From positions 930,001-994,000 of the forward strand of contig NZ_PEFL01000001.1 of the NCBI RefSeq assembly GCF_002754475.1: a stretch of DNA of 64,000 bases, written 5' to 3'. Every line of letters begins with the position of its first letter. Within the stretch, counting starts at the first letter, position 1. A model generated the notes under the pieces. It worked only from the letters and a program-made list of their open reading frames with translations, was not told the DNA's origin and searched no databases. Origin of the DNA: Comamonas sp. 26 (GTDB taxonomy: Bacteria; Pseudomonadota; Gammaproteobacteria; Burkholderiales; Burkholderiaceae_C). The translations under genes and the position numbers were made by a program. Below are positions 1 through 9,112 of the stretch, one piece after another.

Positions 1-409
1 GCGTTGCTTCAGAGCCGCCAAACAACCAGGCAATGCCCAGTGCAGAAAACAGGGCCACCAGGCAACCCACAAATAGTGCCACGCTGATGGGTAGCCACAG
101 TTCCTTAATGCGTTCACGCTGGGCGTAGAGCGGAATCGCCAGTGCCACCGTGGCCGGGCCAATCATCAGCCCCAGGAGCGATACGCCGCTGCGATAAGTC
201 TCATACGGCGTGCCCGTCACCATCAGAATGCCGACGATGACCACCACACCGGTAAACACGGGAATCAGCGTGGGCCGGTTGCCGCTTTTTTTGTAGATCG
301 CCATTGCCGCAAGGTAGACGATCAGCGTCAACACCAGCCAAGGCAGGGGCGAGCCTTGGGCAAGGCTCAGCCAGGTGGTGTGCAGGCGATCAAGCAAAGG
401 CGTGCTCAT
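1..409 (-). CDS. lrgB: LrgB/CidB-family membrane protein, 3' end cut by window edge
   Basis: The reading frame starts at ATG 409 and runs off the left edge without a stop, giving about 136 N-terminal residues. The product is strongly hydrophobic with several membrane segments and has the LrgB/CidB look (TPYETYRSG followed by GPATVALAIPLY). LrgB is the inner-membrane partner of LrgA/CidA in holin/antiholin-like systems that affect murein hydrolase activity and, in some bacteria, overflow-metabolite transport. The ATG overlaps the stop of the upstream lrgA gene by 4 bases (ATGA), so the two are translationally coupled. The family call is firm; the physiological role is inferred from the family. 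Confidence 0.88.
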   Translation of the reverse strand, partial: MSTPLLDRLHTTWLSLAQGSPLPWLVLTLIVYLAAMAIYKKSGNRPTLIPVFTGVVVIVGILMVTGTPYETYRSGVSLLGLMIGPATVALAIPLYAQRERIKELWLPISVALFVGCLVALFSALGIAWLFGGSEAT

Positions 410-807
410 GCGGCCTGCTCCTGCTCTGCAGTGCGTTCATCGTTGTCTTCATTGCTGCTCTGAAGAGTGCGCTGGCGCTGCAGAAAAAAGCGGAAAGTGA
501 GGGCGGTGGCCGTAAACGTGATCGCAGCACCTAGCACGCAGGCCAGTACAAACGGCAGCCATTCGCGGCGCAAGTGGCCGAACTCCAGCATCACGCCCGC
601 GATGACGGGGATAAAAAGCAGCATCATGTTCTGCAGCAGCACCTGCGCGGTGTCTTCCAGCGGCTTGGGCAGGCGTTTGTAAAACAGCAGTCCAACCAGT
701 AGCAGCAAAGTCCCAACGAGTGCTCCGGGCAGTGGCAGGCCGCTGATGCGCGCCAGAAACTCGCCCAGCAACTGAAAGGCGAAAAGAACAGCAATCGCAT
801 ACAACAT
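406..807 (-). CDS. lrgA: CidA/LrgA family holin-like protein
   Basis: This 133-residue inner-membrane protein has four predicted hydrophobic segments and the LrgA/CidA signature around residues 20-50 (LPLPGALVGTLLLL) and 60-80 (LLQNMMLLFIPV). Members are small holin-like proteins acting with LrgB. The C-terminal tail, about 20 residues rich in Glu, Asp and Gln, is cytoplasmic and not conserved in the family. The start at ATG 807 gives the usual family length. The stop overlaps the lrgB start by 4 bases, so this is a two-gene operon. No LytTR binding site or dedicated regulator is visible nearby; the LytR-type regulator at 51.7 kb is far away. Confidence 0.9.
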   Translation of the reverse strand: MLYAIAVLFAFQLLGEFLARISGLPLPGALVGTLLLLVGLLFYKRLPKPLEDTAQVLLQNMMLLFIPVIAGVMLEFGHLRREWLPFVLACVLGAAITFTATALTFRFFLQRQRTLQSSNEDNDERTAEQEQAA

Positions 808-1004
808 GTGGGTAGCTAGCTCCTGAAATAAGAGTGGCGGACTGGCGCTGGGTGGTGGGGCTGAGTGGTGTTTGAGGGCTTGGTGAATTTAGGTAAAGCC
901 GTCAATCAGCTATTGCGCGTGGCAAATGAGAGGTTTATCTTGGGTTTCAGGCGCTTCGGGGCCGGAGCGACCAGTCTACTCAGACGAGCTTAGGAGAAAT
1001 CACC

Positions 1005-1223
1005 ATGCAAACAGCAGTCTATCGTGCACCTGTGTATGAACCTACGGTCGATGAATTGGAAACGCTCAAAAAGCTGGAGCTGGGTGAAGATGTATCGCTC
1101 GGAGCGGCCGTCAAGGAATACCTGTCCAGGCGCCTGCTGGAGCGTGGCTTTGTCGTGCAGGACGAAGAAAAGCATTGGCACATCACCGATACCGGCCGCC
1201 TGCTGATCCGGCGCACCCTCTGA
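1005..1223 (+). CDS. Small conserved-looking protein of unknown function
   Basis: A 72-residue charged protein preceded by a good ribosome binding site (AGGAG, 9 bases before the ATG at 1005). It starts MQTAVYRAPVYEPTVDE, then has a Leu/Glu-rich helical stretch (residues 17-45) and ends with a short beta-hairpin-like pattern (KHWHITDTGRLLIRR). That ending resembles the wing of a winged-helix fold, although no DNA-binding function can be asserted. It is a single-gene unit followed by a strong terminator at 1364-1394. I do not recognise a named family. Codon use matches the neighbours, which together with the RBS and terminator supports a real gene. Confidence 0.65.
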   Translation: MQTAVYRAPVYEPTVDELETLKKLELGEDVSLGAAVKEYLSRRLLERGFVVQDEEKHWHITDTGRLLIRRTL

Positions 1224-1363
1224 AAGATTAGGGGTTAACCCTTTATTGGGCATCTGCCTGATTTGAAGGCAACCAACCGGCAAGGACGTCAATACAAGGG
1301 AGAGGATGCCTGTATCGATGGAATTCCACTGGATATCCACGGAATTATCAACAGGATCTGTGG

Positions 1364-1394
1364 AAAAAAGCGCCGTGAAAATCGGCGCTTTTTT
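1364..1394 (+). terminator. Rho-independent terminator after the 72-aa gene
   Basis: A stem AAAAAGCGCCG / CGGCGCTTTTTT with a 7-base loop (TGAAAAT), followed by a T-run on the + strand. It lies 140 bp after the stop of the small gene at 1005-1223. Confidence 0.85.
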
Positions 1395-1763
1395 CGTGGC
1401 TGAAACGGAAACAGGGTTGCTCTGATTGACAGCAGCCGCTAGTTTCGAAAATACGCTCGCTTTGACCCTACAGAGAAATTTTTCAGAGGAGGACGCTGTG
1501 CAATCGCACGCCTACGCGGCTTTTCTTGGGTGAATGGCTTGTTGGCCTTAGAGGCGCAGAAGTGCGGCTTTGAAGCAAAAAACGGCACATTCCTATGTGC
1601 TCGAAAGGGCCTGATTGCAAAAAGTTATTCACAGTTGCTGCACCATCTCTGAAAAGTGAGCAGATAAGGCAGATCCTGCCTAAGCCCGGCAGCGGGAAGA
1701 CTTGGATAAAGGGATGGGGCGATGTACCCGATTCGCCGTTTTCTTTGGAGTCAGACAATAGAA
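1395..1763. other. Intergenic stretch without a supported gene
   Basis: No reading frame here has a ribosome binding site or recognisable protein. Short overlapping ORFs on both strands have no coherent composition. A small inverted repeat (AGGCAG-ATC-CTGCCT) is seen near 1667. The stretch lies just outside the tRNA-fragment boundary of the putative island. Confidence 0.6.
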
Positions 1764-1794
1764 AAGCCGAGAAGTGAATTCACTTTCTCGGCTT
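1764..1794 (-). terminator. Hairpin next to the tRNA-Leu fragment
   Basis: An almost perfect palindrome (AAGCCGAGAA..., with one unpaired base) reading into TTTTC on the minus strand. It lies just beyond the CCA end of the tRNA-Leu fragment, the same position that the terminator at 7104-7140 has relative to the intact tRNA-Leu. The stem sequences differ. It is probably the original tRNA terminator displaced by an insertion. Confidence 0.6.
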
Positions 1795-1800
1795 GGGTAT

Positions 1801-1849
1801 CTGGTGCCGGAATCGAACCGGCACACCTTTCGGTGGGGGATTTTGAGTC
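1801..1849 (-). repeat. tRNA-Leu(CAA) 3' fragment, putative att site
   Basis: Bases 1806-1849 are identical over 44 bp to 7156-7199 inside the intact tRNA-Leu gene, in the same orientation. The match covers the anticodon loop, the 3' side of the anticodon stem, the long variable arm and the whole T arm. The D arm and 5' half are missing. The fragment ends with ACCA directly after the T stem, so the 7-base 3' acceptor strand (CCCGGGC) has been lost. It cannot be a functional tRNA. Position and orientation are those of the distal attachment site left by an element integrated in a tRNA anticodon loop. Confidence 0.8.
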
Positions 1850-1892
1850 TGACCGCATACCCTTGAGGGACGTGGATTGTAGCTCGTTTTTG

Positions 1893-1940
1893 GGCGCAAA
1901 GAGGATCACGGGCTATCGACACGAAAACACTCTTTGCGCC
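1893..1940. repeat. Inverted repeat near the island boundary
   Basis: An 11-bp perfect inverted repeat, GGCGCAAAGAG (1893-1903) and CTCTTTGCGCC (1930-1940), around a 26-base spacer. It lies 44 bp inside the tRNA-fragment boundary. A short T-run follows only weakly on the + strand, so a terminator is possible but not convincing. A protein-binding palindrome is the alternative. Confidence 0.45.
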
Positions 1941-2021
1941 AACAGTTTTTGTCTGTTCTCGTTTTACTGGAAAACGATTTCTTTCAGGGCAAGCTCCTCT
2001 GTTGGCCTCAGTTGTGAGTCG

Positions 2022-3797
<1,776 letters not shown>

Positions 3798-4868
3798 ATG
3801 TTACATAGATGCATCAGTTTGAGCATGATCGTGAAGAACGAAGCTCCTGTAATAAAGCGCTGCCTCGAATCTGTTAGACCATGGATTGATCAGTGGGTCA
3901 TCGTGGATACCGGCTCTACCGATGGGACTCAGCAGCTTGTGCAGGAGGCGATGGCCGGGATTCCTGGCACGCTATACGAGCGGCCCTGGGTTGACTTTGC
4001 GCACAATCGAAATGAGGCCTTGGCTTTCGCGCGGCAGAAGGCGGACTATGTGTTGTTCATCGATGCCGATGAGCAGTTGCATTTGCCTGATGGATTTCGA
4101 TGGCCGAATCTCGATGCAGATGGCTACCTCTTCAAATGCATTCTGAACACCACACAGTACTCCCGAAATAGCTTGATTTCGACTCGCCGGAATTGGGCGT
4201 GGGAGGGTGTGATTCACGAGTACTTGACTTGCCCAGAACCTCACGAATGGCAGTTGCTTCCTGGGCCAGAAATTCATGTCAGCAGAGATGGTGCCAGAGC
4301 CAGAGATCCCTCCACTTACCTCAAAGACATTGAGGTGCTCAAAAAGGCATTGACTAAACAGCCGGGCCATCCCAGGTACACCTTCTATCTTGCTCAAAGC
4401 TACCGGGATGCGGGTCTATTGTCTGAGAGCCTGACTCAATACGAAAAGCGAGTCGGCCTTCAGGGCTGGGCCGAAGAAACTTGGTATGCGGCTTTTCAGG
4501 TTGCAGTGATGAAGGAAAAGCTCCATCGCTCAAGCCTTGATGTTCAGCAGGCATATTTGCGTGCTTATGCAATGCGGCCTAGTCGGGCGGAGCCTCTTTA
4601 TGAGCTGTCCAGGTATCTAAGGCTGCAGGGGGATACAGTACTTGCTCATCTTTATGCCCTGCGTGCTTCTCGTATCAAGAAAACAGAGGATCTGCTGTTT
4701 GTCGATTCGTCTGTGTACGAGTGGAGGGCTTTGGATGAGCTGGCCAGCGCTGCCTGGTATGCCGGTGCTCTGGATGATGGGCGAATGGCCTGTGAACAGC
4801 TACTTGCCGAAGGGAAGTTCCCCGAGACGGAAAGAGCCCGGATTGAGAGCAACAGCAAGTTCTATTGA
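3798..4868 (+). CDS. Family 2 glycosyltransferase with TPR-like C-terminus
   Basis: A 356-residue protein from ATG 3798; an upstream TTG at 3768 is possible but adds a poorly conserved hydrophobic leader. The N-terminal half is a GT-A fold: ISLSMIVKNEA, then WVIVDTGSTDGT (nucleotide-sugar binding), HNRNEAL, and the metal-binding motif FIDADE near residue 90. The C-terminal half is helical with TPR-like spacing (YTFYLAQSYRDAGLLSESLTQYEKR), a pattern shared with SunS-type protein glycosyltransferases. Divergence from the Thr-rich collagen-like gene suggests that protein is its acceptor; this is inference from context. No signal peptide, so cytoplasmic. The stop is 25 bp from the convergent integrase remnant. 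Confidence 0.85.
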   Translation: MLHRCISLSMIVKNEAPVIKRCLESVRPWIDQWVIVDTGSTDGTQQLVQEAMAGIPGTLYERPWVDFAHNRNEALAFARQKADYVLFIDADEQLHLPDGFRWPNLDADGYLFKCILNTTQYSRNSLISTRRNWAWEGVIHEYLTCPEPHEWQLLPGPEIHVSRDGARARDPSTYLKDIEVLKKALTKQPGHPRYTFYLAQSYRDAGLLSESLTQYEKRVGLQGWAEETWYAAFQVAVMKEKLHRSSLDVQQAYLRAYAMRPSRAEPLYELSRYLRLQGDTVLAHLYALRASRIKKTEDLLFVDSSVYEWRALDELASAAWYAGALDDGRMACEQLLAEGKFPETERARIESNSKFY

Positions 4869-4893
4869 TCAGGTGCGGGGCGTTCTTACTGGC

Positions 4894-5221
4894 TCAGCGC
4901 ACCGCTTTTAACCGAGTGGCCCGCGTCCGGTAATGCTTGCGCGTCACGCCTACACTGCTGTGGTCCAGCAGCTTTGATGCCTCTTCAATGTCTTCAGCCA
5001 GGTTGGCCGCGAAGCTGCGCATATCGCGCAGGTACATGGCGCGGATGCGTTTACCCAGCTCTTCATCGCCGGTGACTTCGGCGCGGTAGGCCGCTGCGTC
5101 GCGGGCATCTTCCCAGCGGCGGGAAATCATTCGGTAGGTGACTGGCCGACCATCGTGCAGCACCAGCAGATTGGGGCAGAGCGTATCTACCAGCTCACGG
5201 CGCTGGACGATGCGGGTATGC
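4894..5221 (-). pseudogene. C-terminal remnant of a tyrosine recombinase/integrase
   Basis: About 108 residues match the end of a phage-type tyrosine recombinase. Visible are DGRPVTYRMISRRW, then YLRDMRSFAAN with the box II Arg, LLDHSSVGVT with the catalytic His, and KHYR with the nucleophilic Tyr. The N-terminal two thirds, including the first catalytic Arg, is missing. The reading frame is instead joined to the middle of umuC at about 5216-5228, so this is a deletion scar and not a working enzyme. It lies within the tRNA-Leu-bounded segment and may be what is left of that island's integrase. Confidence 0.75.
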
Positions 5222-5646
5222 CAATGCAAGTAGGTATGCCAATGCCGCGCAAGATGCGCTCCCGAATGACCCAGGTGCGGCGCGTGACTTCGGGCACGCC
5301 TTGCAGGTCGATAAAGCATTCGTCAATGCTGTATTCCTCCAGCTGCGGGCCCAAGGCCGAGGCGAGACTCATCATGCGCTCGCTCATGTCGCCGTACAGG
5401 GGGAAGTTGGCACTCAGGGCGACCAGCCCGGCTTCATCGTGCAGATGCCTGATCTGAAAGTAGGGAGCGCCCATCTTGATGCCCAGTGCCTTGGCTTCGT
5501 CACTGCGGGCCACTGCGCAGCCATCATTGTTTGATAGCACGACAACGGGAACACGCTTGAGGCTGGGCCTGAAAACGCGCTCGCAGCTCAAAAAAACTAT
5601 ATGGAACGCATCATTAGAAGTTGTTGCCATCGATGAGCGCAAACAT
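5222..5646 (-). pseudogene. umuC: umuC fragment (DNA polymerase V catalytic subunit), broken
   Basis: Only about 140 of the usual 420 or so residues remain. The start at ATG 5646 ([10 protein letters not shown]) lies 9 bp after the cho-like gene with a strong AGGGGGA RBS. After ten codons, 26 foreign bases (5594-5619) replace the expected four, giving an immediate TAA and a +22 frameshift. The frame then resumes with [32 protein letters not shown] and the catalytic YSIDECFID, and stops matching after GIPTCIGI, where an integrase C-terminus is joined. No translesion polymerase can be made. The D and E of SIDE are still present, suggesting fairly recent decay. Confidence 0.85.
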
Positions 5647-5655
5647 GGTCTCCCC

Positions 5656-6513
5656 CTACAAGGGGATGATCTTGGCGCTGCCGCCGAGAATAGGGCGACA
5701 CAGGATCTTGTAGCCATCGGCATCAAAGCCTGCGGCCACGGTGTTGAGCTTGCGCGCAGCTGGCAGTGTCGTGGCGCTGCCCAGGTAGCACCAGTTGTTG
5801 ATGACATGGATCTGCCGCATGTCCTGCCACTTTTCTTCAATACCCACGGCACCGGCATAGGGCCAGGTCACCACGCGCAGGCCTTCAAGCGCACCTCTCA
5901 AGCGGGCGCGATGCTCCTCTGAGGATTCAGCACCATGGCAAACGCCAGCGCACTTGTGAACCATGTTGCGAAAGCAGGCGCGGCCTTTGGCCAGTTTTTC
6001 CAGGCCCAGGGCGCCATAGCAAAGCTTGTGAATGTCGGCCAGGTCGCGCAGGGCTTCCAGTGCGGAGTGGCGGCTGCTGTACAAGCCAAAAATATCTGGC
6101 GAGCTGGCAAAGTCGATATCGCGGGAATAAATGACCTCGGGCACATCTCCCGACAACCGCAGTGCGCACAACTGCCTGTTGCGACGCAGCTTTTGATTGA
6201 ACAGAGGCTGCTGTTGCTTGATGAGCTGTGCCTCTAGCAGCAGTGCCCCGATTTCTCCTGCCGTGCGGATATAGCTGATGCGCACCGTCTGGCGGAGCAT
6301 GCGGGCCTCATCTTCGGTGCGAAAGTGCGAGAGCAGTCGAGCGCGCAGGTTGATGCTCTTGCCGATGTACAGAGGCAGTTCGCCCTCGGCCGCATGAAAA
6401 ATGTAGACACCTGGTCCGGCGGGCATCCCCTGCAGCGACGAACGCAGGTGTTCGGGGTACTCGTAGATGCGTGCCTCATCGAACTCGGGCCGTCGGCGTG
6501 CAGGGATGTGCAT
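5656..6513 (-). CDS. Cho-like GIY-YIG excinuclease
   Basis: A 285-residue protein starting at ATG 6513, 4 bp after the umuD stop. Residues about 30-110 are a UvrC-type GIY-YIG nuclease domain ([12 protein letters not shown], then [17 protein letters not shown], later [20 protein letters not shown]). The rest resembles the C-terminal half of E. coli Cho, with paired Cys ([16 protein letters not shown]). Cho is an SOS-induced homolog of the UvrC N-terminus that makes the 3' incision at bulky lesions with UvrAB. It sits between umuD and umuC in one transcription unit, so SOS control through the LexA box at 6951-6972 is likely. The frame is intact although umuC is ruined. Confidence 0.82.
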   Translation of the reverse strand: MHIPARRRPEFDEARIYEYPEHLRSSLQGMPAGPGVYIFHAAEGELPLYIGKSINLRARLLSHFRTEDEARMLRQTVRISYIRTAGEIGALLLEAQLIKQQQPLFNQKLRRNRQLCALRLSGDVPEVIYSRDIDFASSPDIFGLYSSRHSALEALRDLADIHKLCYGALGLEKLAKGRACFRNMVHKCAGVCHGAESSEEHRARLRGALEGLRVVTWPYAGAVGIEEKWQDMRQIHVINNWCYLGSATTLPAARKLNTVAAGFDADGYKILCRPILGGSAKIIPL

Positions 6514-6517
6514 GATT

Positions 6518-6961
6518 TCAATTCCGGAAGCGCTTGATGCAGGAGGTGACCACACCCCAGATCTCCAGCTCCTGGTTTTCTTTGGGAACGATGTCGGGAT
6601 AAGTGGGGTTGCCAGCCCTGAGCTTGAACACACCGCCTGCGTTGTGCAGGGCCTTGACGGTGAATTCGTTATCAATAACGGCCACGACGATGCTGCCATG
6701 GCGAGCGCGCAGCGCTCGGTCAACGACGATCATGTCCCCGTCATCGATGCCGTACTCGCGCATAGATGGTCCTGCCACGCGCAGCAGAAACGTGGCTTGG
6801 GGGTGTTCGACCAGAAGCGTGGCAATGTCTAGCCGCTTGCCTGAGAAGTCCTCAGCTGGAGACGGGAACCCTGCACGCACGCTGCAATCCGCCAGCGGCA
6901 GTGCAACTGGGGATGAGGTGAGTTGGACGGGCATGCCGCCCAACAGACGAATACTGTTCAT
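6518..6961 (-). CDS. umuD: UmuD-like S24 self-cleaving protein
   Basis: A 147-residue S24/LexA-superfamily protein. The autocleavage site is Ala-Gly in CSVRAGFPSPAEDF (about residues 27-40). The catalytic Ser lies in AGPSMREYGI and the Lys in EFTVKAL, so it should be cleavage-competent. UmuD' normally binds UmuC to form polymerase V, but the local umuC is broken; the product could serve another polymerase copy. A LexA box overlaps ATG 6961, so translation may start at the in-frame ATG 6934 (MPVQLTSS), which would give 138 residues, the commoner family length. First gene of umuD-cho-umuC'. Confidence 0.88.
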   Translation of the reverse strand: MNSIRLLGGMPVQLTSSPVALPLADCSVRAGFPSPAEDFSGKRLDIATLLVEHPQATFLLRVAGPSMREYGIDDGDMIVVDRALRARHGSIVVAVIDNEFTVKALHNAGGVFKLRAGNPTYPDIVPKENQELEIWGVVTSCIKRFRN

Positions 6962-6972
6962 ATGTACAGTAT
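6951..6972 (-). promoter_or_regulatory. LexA (SOS) box of the umuD operon
   Basis: The sequence ATACTGTTCATATGTACAGT plus AT is a near-perfect palindrome with CTGT (6954-6957), an 8-base spacer and ACAG (6966-6969). This is the CTGT-N8-ACAG LexA consensus. It covers the annotated umuD start codon, so the repressor would block the very beginning of the transcript. Confidence 0.85.
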
Positions 6973-7103
6973 ATCAATCGACTATGACCCAGTGCTGGGT
7001 GTCCATTTTGTGCAGAGTGCGAATGCAAAGCGCTTTTTTCACGAACGGGGCGCGAATTAACCACGAACGTGGGAGGGAAAAACACAAAGCAAACAGGCAA
7101 TAG

Positions 7104-7140
7104 AAAAAGCCGTTAAGTCTTTGGAACTTAACGGCTTTTT
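7104..7140 (-). terminator. Terminator of tRNA-Leu
   Basis: The stem AAAAAGCCGTTAAG / CTTAACGGCTTTTT has a 9-base loop and a T-run on the minus strand. It lies 5 bp after the tRNA CCA end and may also work on the opposite strand. Confidence 0.85.
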
Positions 7141-7144
7141 GTAT

Positions 7145-7229
7145 TGGTGCCCGGGGCCGGAATCGAACCGGCACACCTTTCGGTGGGGGATTTTGAGTCC
7201 CCTGCGTCTACCAATTTCACCACCCGGGC
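7145..7229 (-). tRNA. tRNA-Leu (anticodon CAA)
   Basis: An 85-base class II tRNA reading from 7229 down to 7145. The acceptor stem GCCCGGG/CCCGGGC is perfect. Also visible are the D arm (GGTGAAATTGGTAGACGC), anticodon stem GGGGA/TCCCC with loop CTCAAAA, a long variable arm, T arm GCCGG-TTCGATT-CCGGC, and an encoded CCA. It decodes UUG. Its 3' half is duplicated at 1806-1849, so it seems to have served as an integration site. Confidence 0.97.
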
Positions 7230-7268
7230 TTGCTTAGCGCAGACGTGAATTATGGCACAGTATTGGTC

Positions 7269-8174
7269 ATGAAAACATATATGACCATCGAACATGCTAT
7301 CGGTCACACGCCGCTGGTTGCATTGCAACGCATTGGCGCGGATGCAAATCGCGAGCGCGGAAATGTGGTGCTGGGCAAGCTTGAGGGCAACAACCCAGCT
7401 GGGTCCGTCAAGGACCGGCCTGCGTTGTCCATGATTCAGCGCGCTGAAGAGCGTGCTGAGATCAAGCCGGGCGACTCATTGATTGAGGCTACGTCGGGCA
7501 ACACCGGTATTGCCTTGGCCATGGCGGCAGCAATTAAGGGCTACCGCATGATTTTGATCATGCCCGAAGACCTGTCCATTGAGCGCGCCCAGACCATGAA
7601 GGCTTATGGTGCCGAGCTGATCCTGACACCTAAGAGCGGCGGTATGGAATATGCCCGCGATCTGGCTGACCAGATGGTCAAGCAAGGCAAGGGCGTGGTG
7701 CTGGACCAGTTTGCTAACCCCGACAACCCTCGCGCCCACTACGAAACAACTGGCCCTGAGCTGTGGGAGCAGACGGGTGGCGAGATCACGCACTTTGTCA
7801 GTGCCATGGGCACGACTGGCACGATCACCGGTGTGGCCAAATTCCTCAAGGAAAAGAACCCGAACATCAAGATCGTGGGTGCCCAGCCCTCCGAAGGTTC
7901 GCGCATTCCTGGCATTCGCAAATGGCCAGAGGAATATCTGCCCAAGATCTATGACGCATCGCTGGTTGATGAAATGGTCTATGTATCGCAGGATGATGCC
8001 GAGGACATGGCCCGCCGCTTGGCACGCGAGGAAGGTATTTTTGCCGGGATCTCGGCCGCCGGAGCGTTGTGGGTTGCGCAGGAAATTGCCAAGCGCGAAG
8101 AAAACGCCACCATTGTTTTTGTGGTGTGCGACCGCGGTGACCGTTACCTCTCTACAGGCGTGTTCCCCGCCTGA
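7269..8174 (+). CDS. cysM: Cysteine synthase B
   Basis: A 301-residue PLP enzyme that makes cysteine (or S-sulfocysteine from thiosulfate) from O-acetylserine in the cytoplasm. The PLP Lys is K48 in NPAGSVKDR, and the phosphate/substrate loop is TSGNTG (residues 75-80). The later GTTGTITG loop and C-terminal CDRGDRYLSTG are typical of CysM rather than CysK. ATG 7269 and ATG 7281 are both possible starts; the second gives the usual N-terminus. It begins 40 bp beyond the divergent tRNA-Leu, immediately outside the putative island, and stands alone. Confidence 0.95.
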   Translation: MKTYMTIEHAIGHTPLVALQRIGADANRERGNVVLGKLEGNNPAGSVKDRPALSMIQRAEERAEIKPGDSLIEATSGNTGIALAMAAAIKGYRMILIMPEDLSIERAQTMKAYGAELILTPKSGGMEYARDLADQMVKQGKGVVLDQFANPDNPRAHYETTGPELWEQTGGEITHFVSAMGTTGTITGVAKFLKEKNPNIKIVGAQPSEGSRIPGIRKWPEEYLPKIYDASLVDEMVYVSQDDAEDMARRLAREEGIFAGISAAGALWVAQEIAKREENATIVFVVCDRGDRYLSTGVFPA

Positions 8175-8224
8175 TCTTTGTCGCTGAGGCGATTGCCTCA
8201 GCGATGAGGCAAGCTCTAAATGGT

Positions 8225-8266
8225 GGCTGGCGCTTATATAACAAGCGCTGGCTGCTATCAAAATAA
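8225..8266 (+). repeat. Family A palindromic repeat (copy 1)
   Basis: The core is GCGCTTATATAACAAGCGC, flanked by GGCTG and GCTGCTATCAAAA. It is shared, with changes, with copies at 13421, 15009, 19411, 28400 and 31305. Located between cysM and the NUDIX gene, where it can fold as a hairpin. Confidence 0.75.
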
Positions 8267-8285
8267 AGAATAAGGAGAGAGCTGA

Positions 8286-8909
8286 ATGGCCTATGAAATT
8301 CGTTTTTGCTCCAACTGCGCCACTGAGCTGCAGTGGATTGTTGCCAATGAAGACAGCGGAGAGGTGCAGCGCCTGCGTTGCCCTAGCTGCGGGTTTACGC
8401 ATTGGGGCAACCCGACCCCCGTATTGGCGGCTGTGGTTGAGGGGGCAGATGGCCGTGTTCTGCTGGCGCGTAATGCGCTGTGGCAAGAGGGTGTGTTTGG
8501 TCTGATAACCGGTTTCATGGAAGCCGGTGAATCGCCAGAGGCGGGTATTTGCCGCGAAGTGATGGAAGAGACCGGTTTACGTGTCAAGGCACTGCGTCTT
8601 TTGTGCTGCTCGGAGTTTCTGCGCATGAATCAGGTGCTGATTGCCTATCACGTGCTGGTAGAAGGCCGCGCTGAAGATGTGACGCTCTCGCCCGAGCTGC
8701 TGGAATACCGCTGGCAGACGGCTGAGGAGTCTCTGTGCTGGCCTGCAGGCACGGGCTATGCCTTGGCTGAGTGGATAAAGCAAAAAGGCTTTGAGCCGCG
8801 TTTTGGCGCCTTCAGGCCTGGTCAGAACCCTGAACCTGACCCTGCCAAGTGGCCCGTTCGCCTATGGGATGAAGATCAGCGCTTTACAGTCGCCCCTGTG
8901 ATTGATTAA
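8286..8909 (+). CDS. NUDIX hydrolase with N-terminal zinc ribbon
   Basis: A 207-residue protein. The zinc ribbon uses C8, C11, C32 and C35. The NUDIX box spans residues 76-98 (GFMEAGESPEAG, then REVMEETGL) and contains all catalytic Glu positions, predicting Mg-dependent cleavage of a nucleoside diphosphate-linked substrate. A zinc ribbon before the NUDIX fold is shared with NudC-like NAD pyrophosphatases, but the protein is shorter than NudC and its substrate cannot be read from sequence. AAGGAGAG lies 7 bases before the ATG. Family B repeat DNA begins directly after the stop. Confidence 0.92.
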   Translation: MAYEIRFCSNCATELQWIVANEDSGEVQRLRCPSCGFTHWGNPTPVLAAVVEGADGRVLLARNALWQEGVFGLITGFMEAGESPEAGICREVMEETGLRVKALRLLCCSEFLRMNQVLIAYHVLVEGRAEDVTLSPELLEYRWQTAEESLCWPAGTGYALAEWIKQKGFEPRFGAFRPGQNPEPDPAKWPVRLWDEDQRFTVAPVID

Positions 8910-8911
8910 GA

Positions 8912-9040
8912 GCCATGAACAAGGCCCAGCAAACCGAGGGTTTGGGTTGAGACAAGACGCGAAGCCGCAGGTAGTACAACAGTACGACAAGGCCTCGCGC
9001 CGATGTCTCAAGGGTTGTTCAAGGCTTGTGCTTGATGGTT
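8912..9040 (+). repeat. Family B repeat element (copy 1), 3'-UTR position
   Basis: The conserved core (8946-8993) reads GTTGAGACAAGACGCGAAGC, followed by CGCAGGTAGTAC and AGTACGACAAGGC. It matches copies at 49834-49882 and, inverted, 59462-59511. The outer arms (AGCCATGAACAAGGCC and GTTCAAGGCTTGTGC) are partly complementary. It starts within a few bases of the NUDIX stop codon. Confidence 0.7.
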
Positions 9041-9112
9041 TAAGTAAAGACCGTGCTGGCACGGCCAGCGACTGGTCTTTCTACAATCGAGACTGACGAG
9101 GAAACCACGCCC

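Noticed and set aside
1801-1890. A second, complete tRNA gene
   Set aside because: The 5' half does not pair with the anticodon or acceptor regions, and the acceptor 3' strand is missing; it is a fragment.
5187-5858. A 223-residue UmuC-like protein
   Set aside because: Its N-terminal 75 residues are antiparallel-frame reading through the cho-like gene; only the central part is umuC and the true start is 5646.
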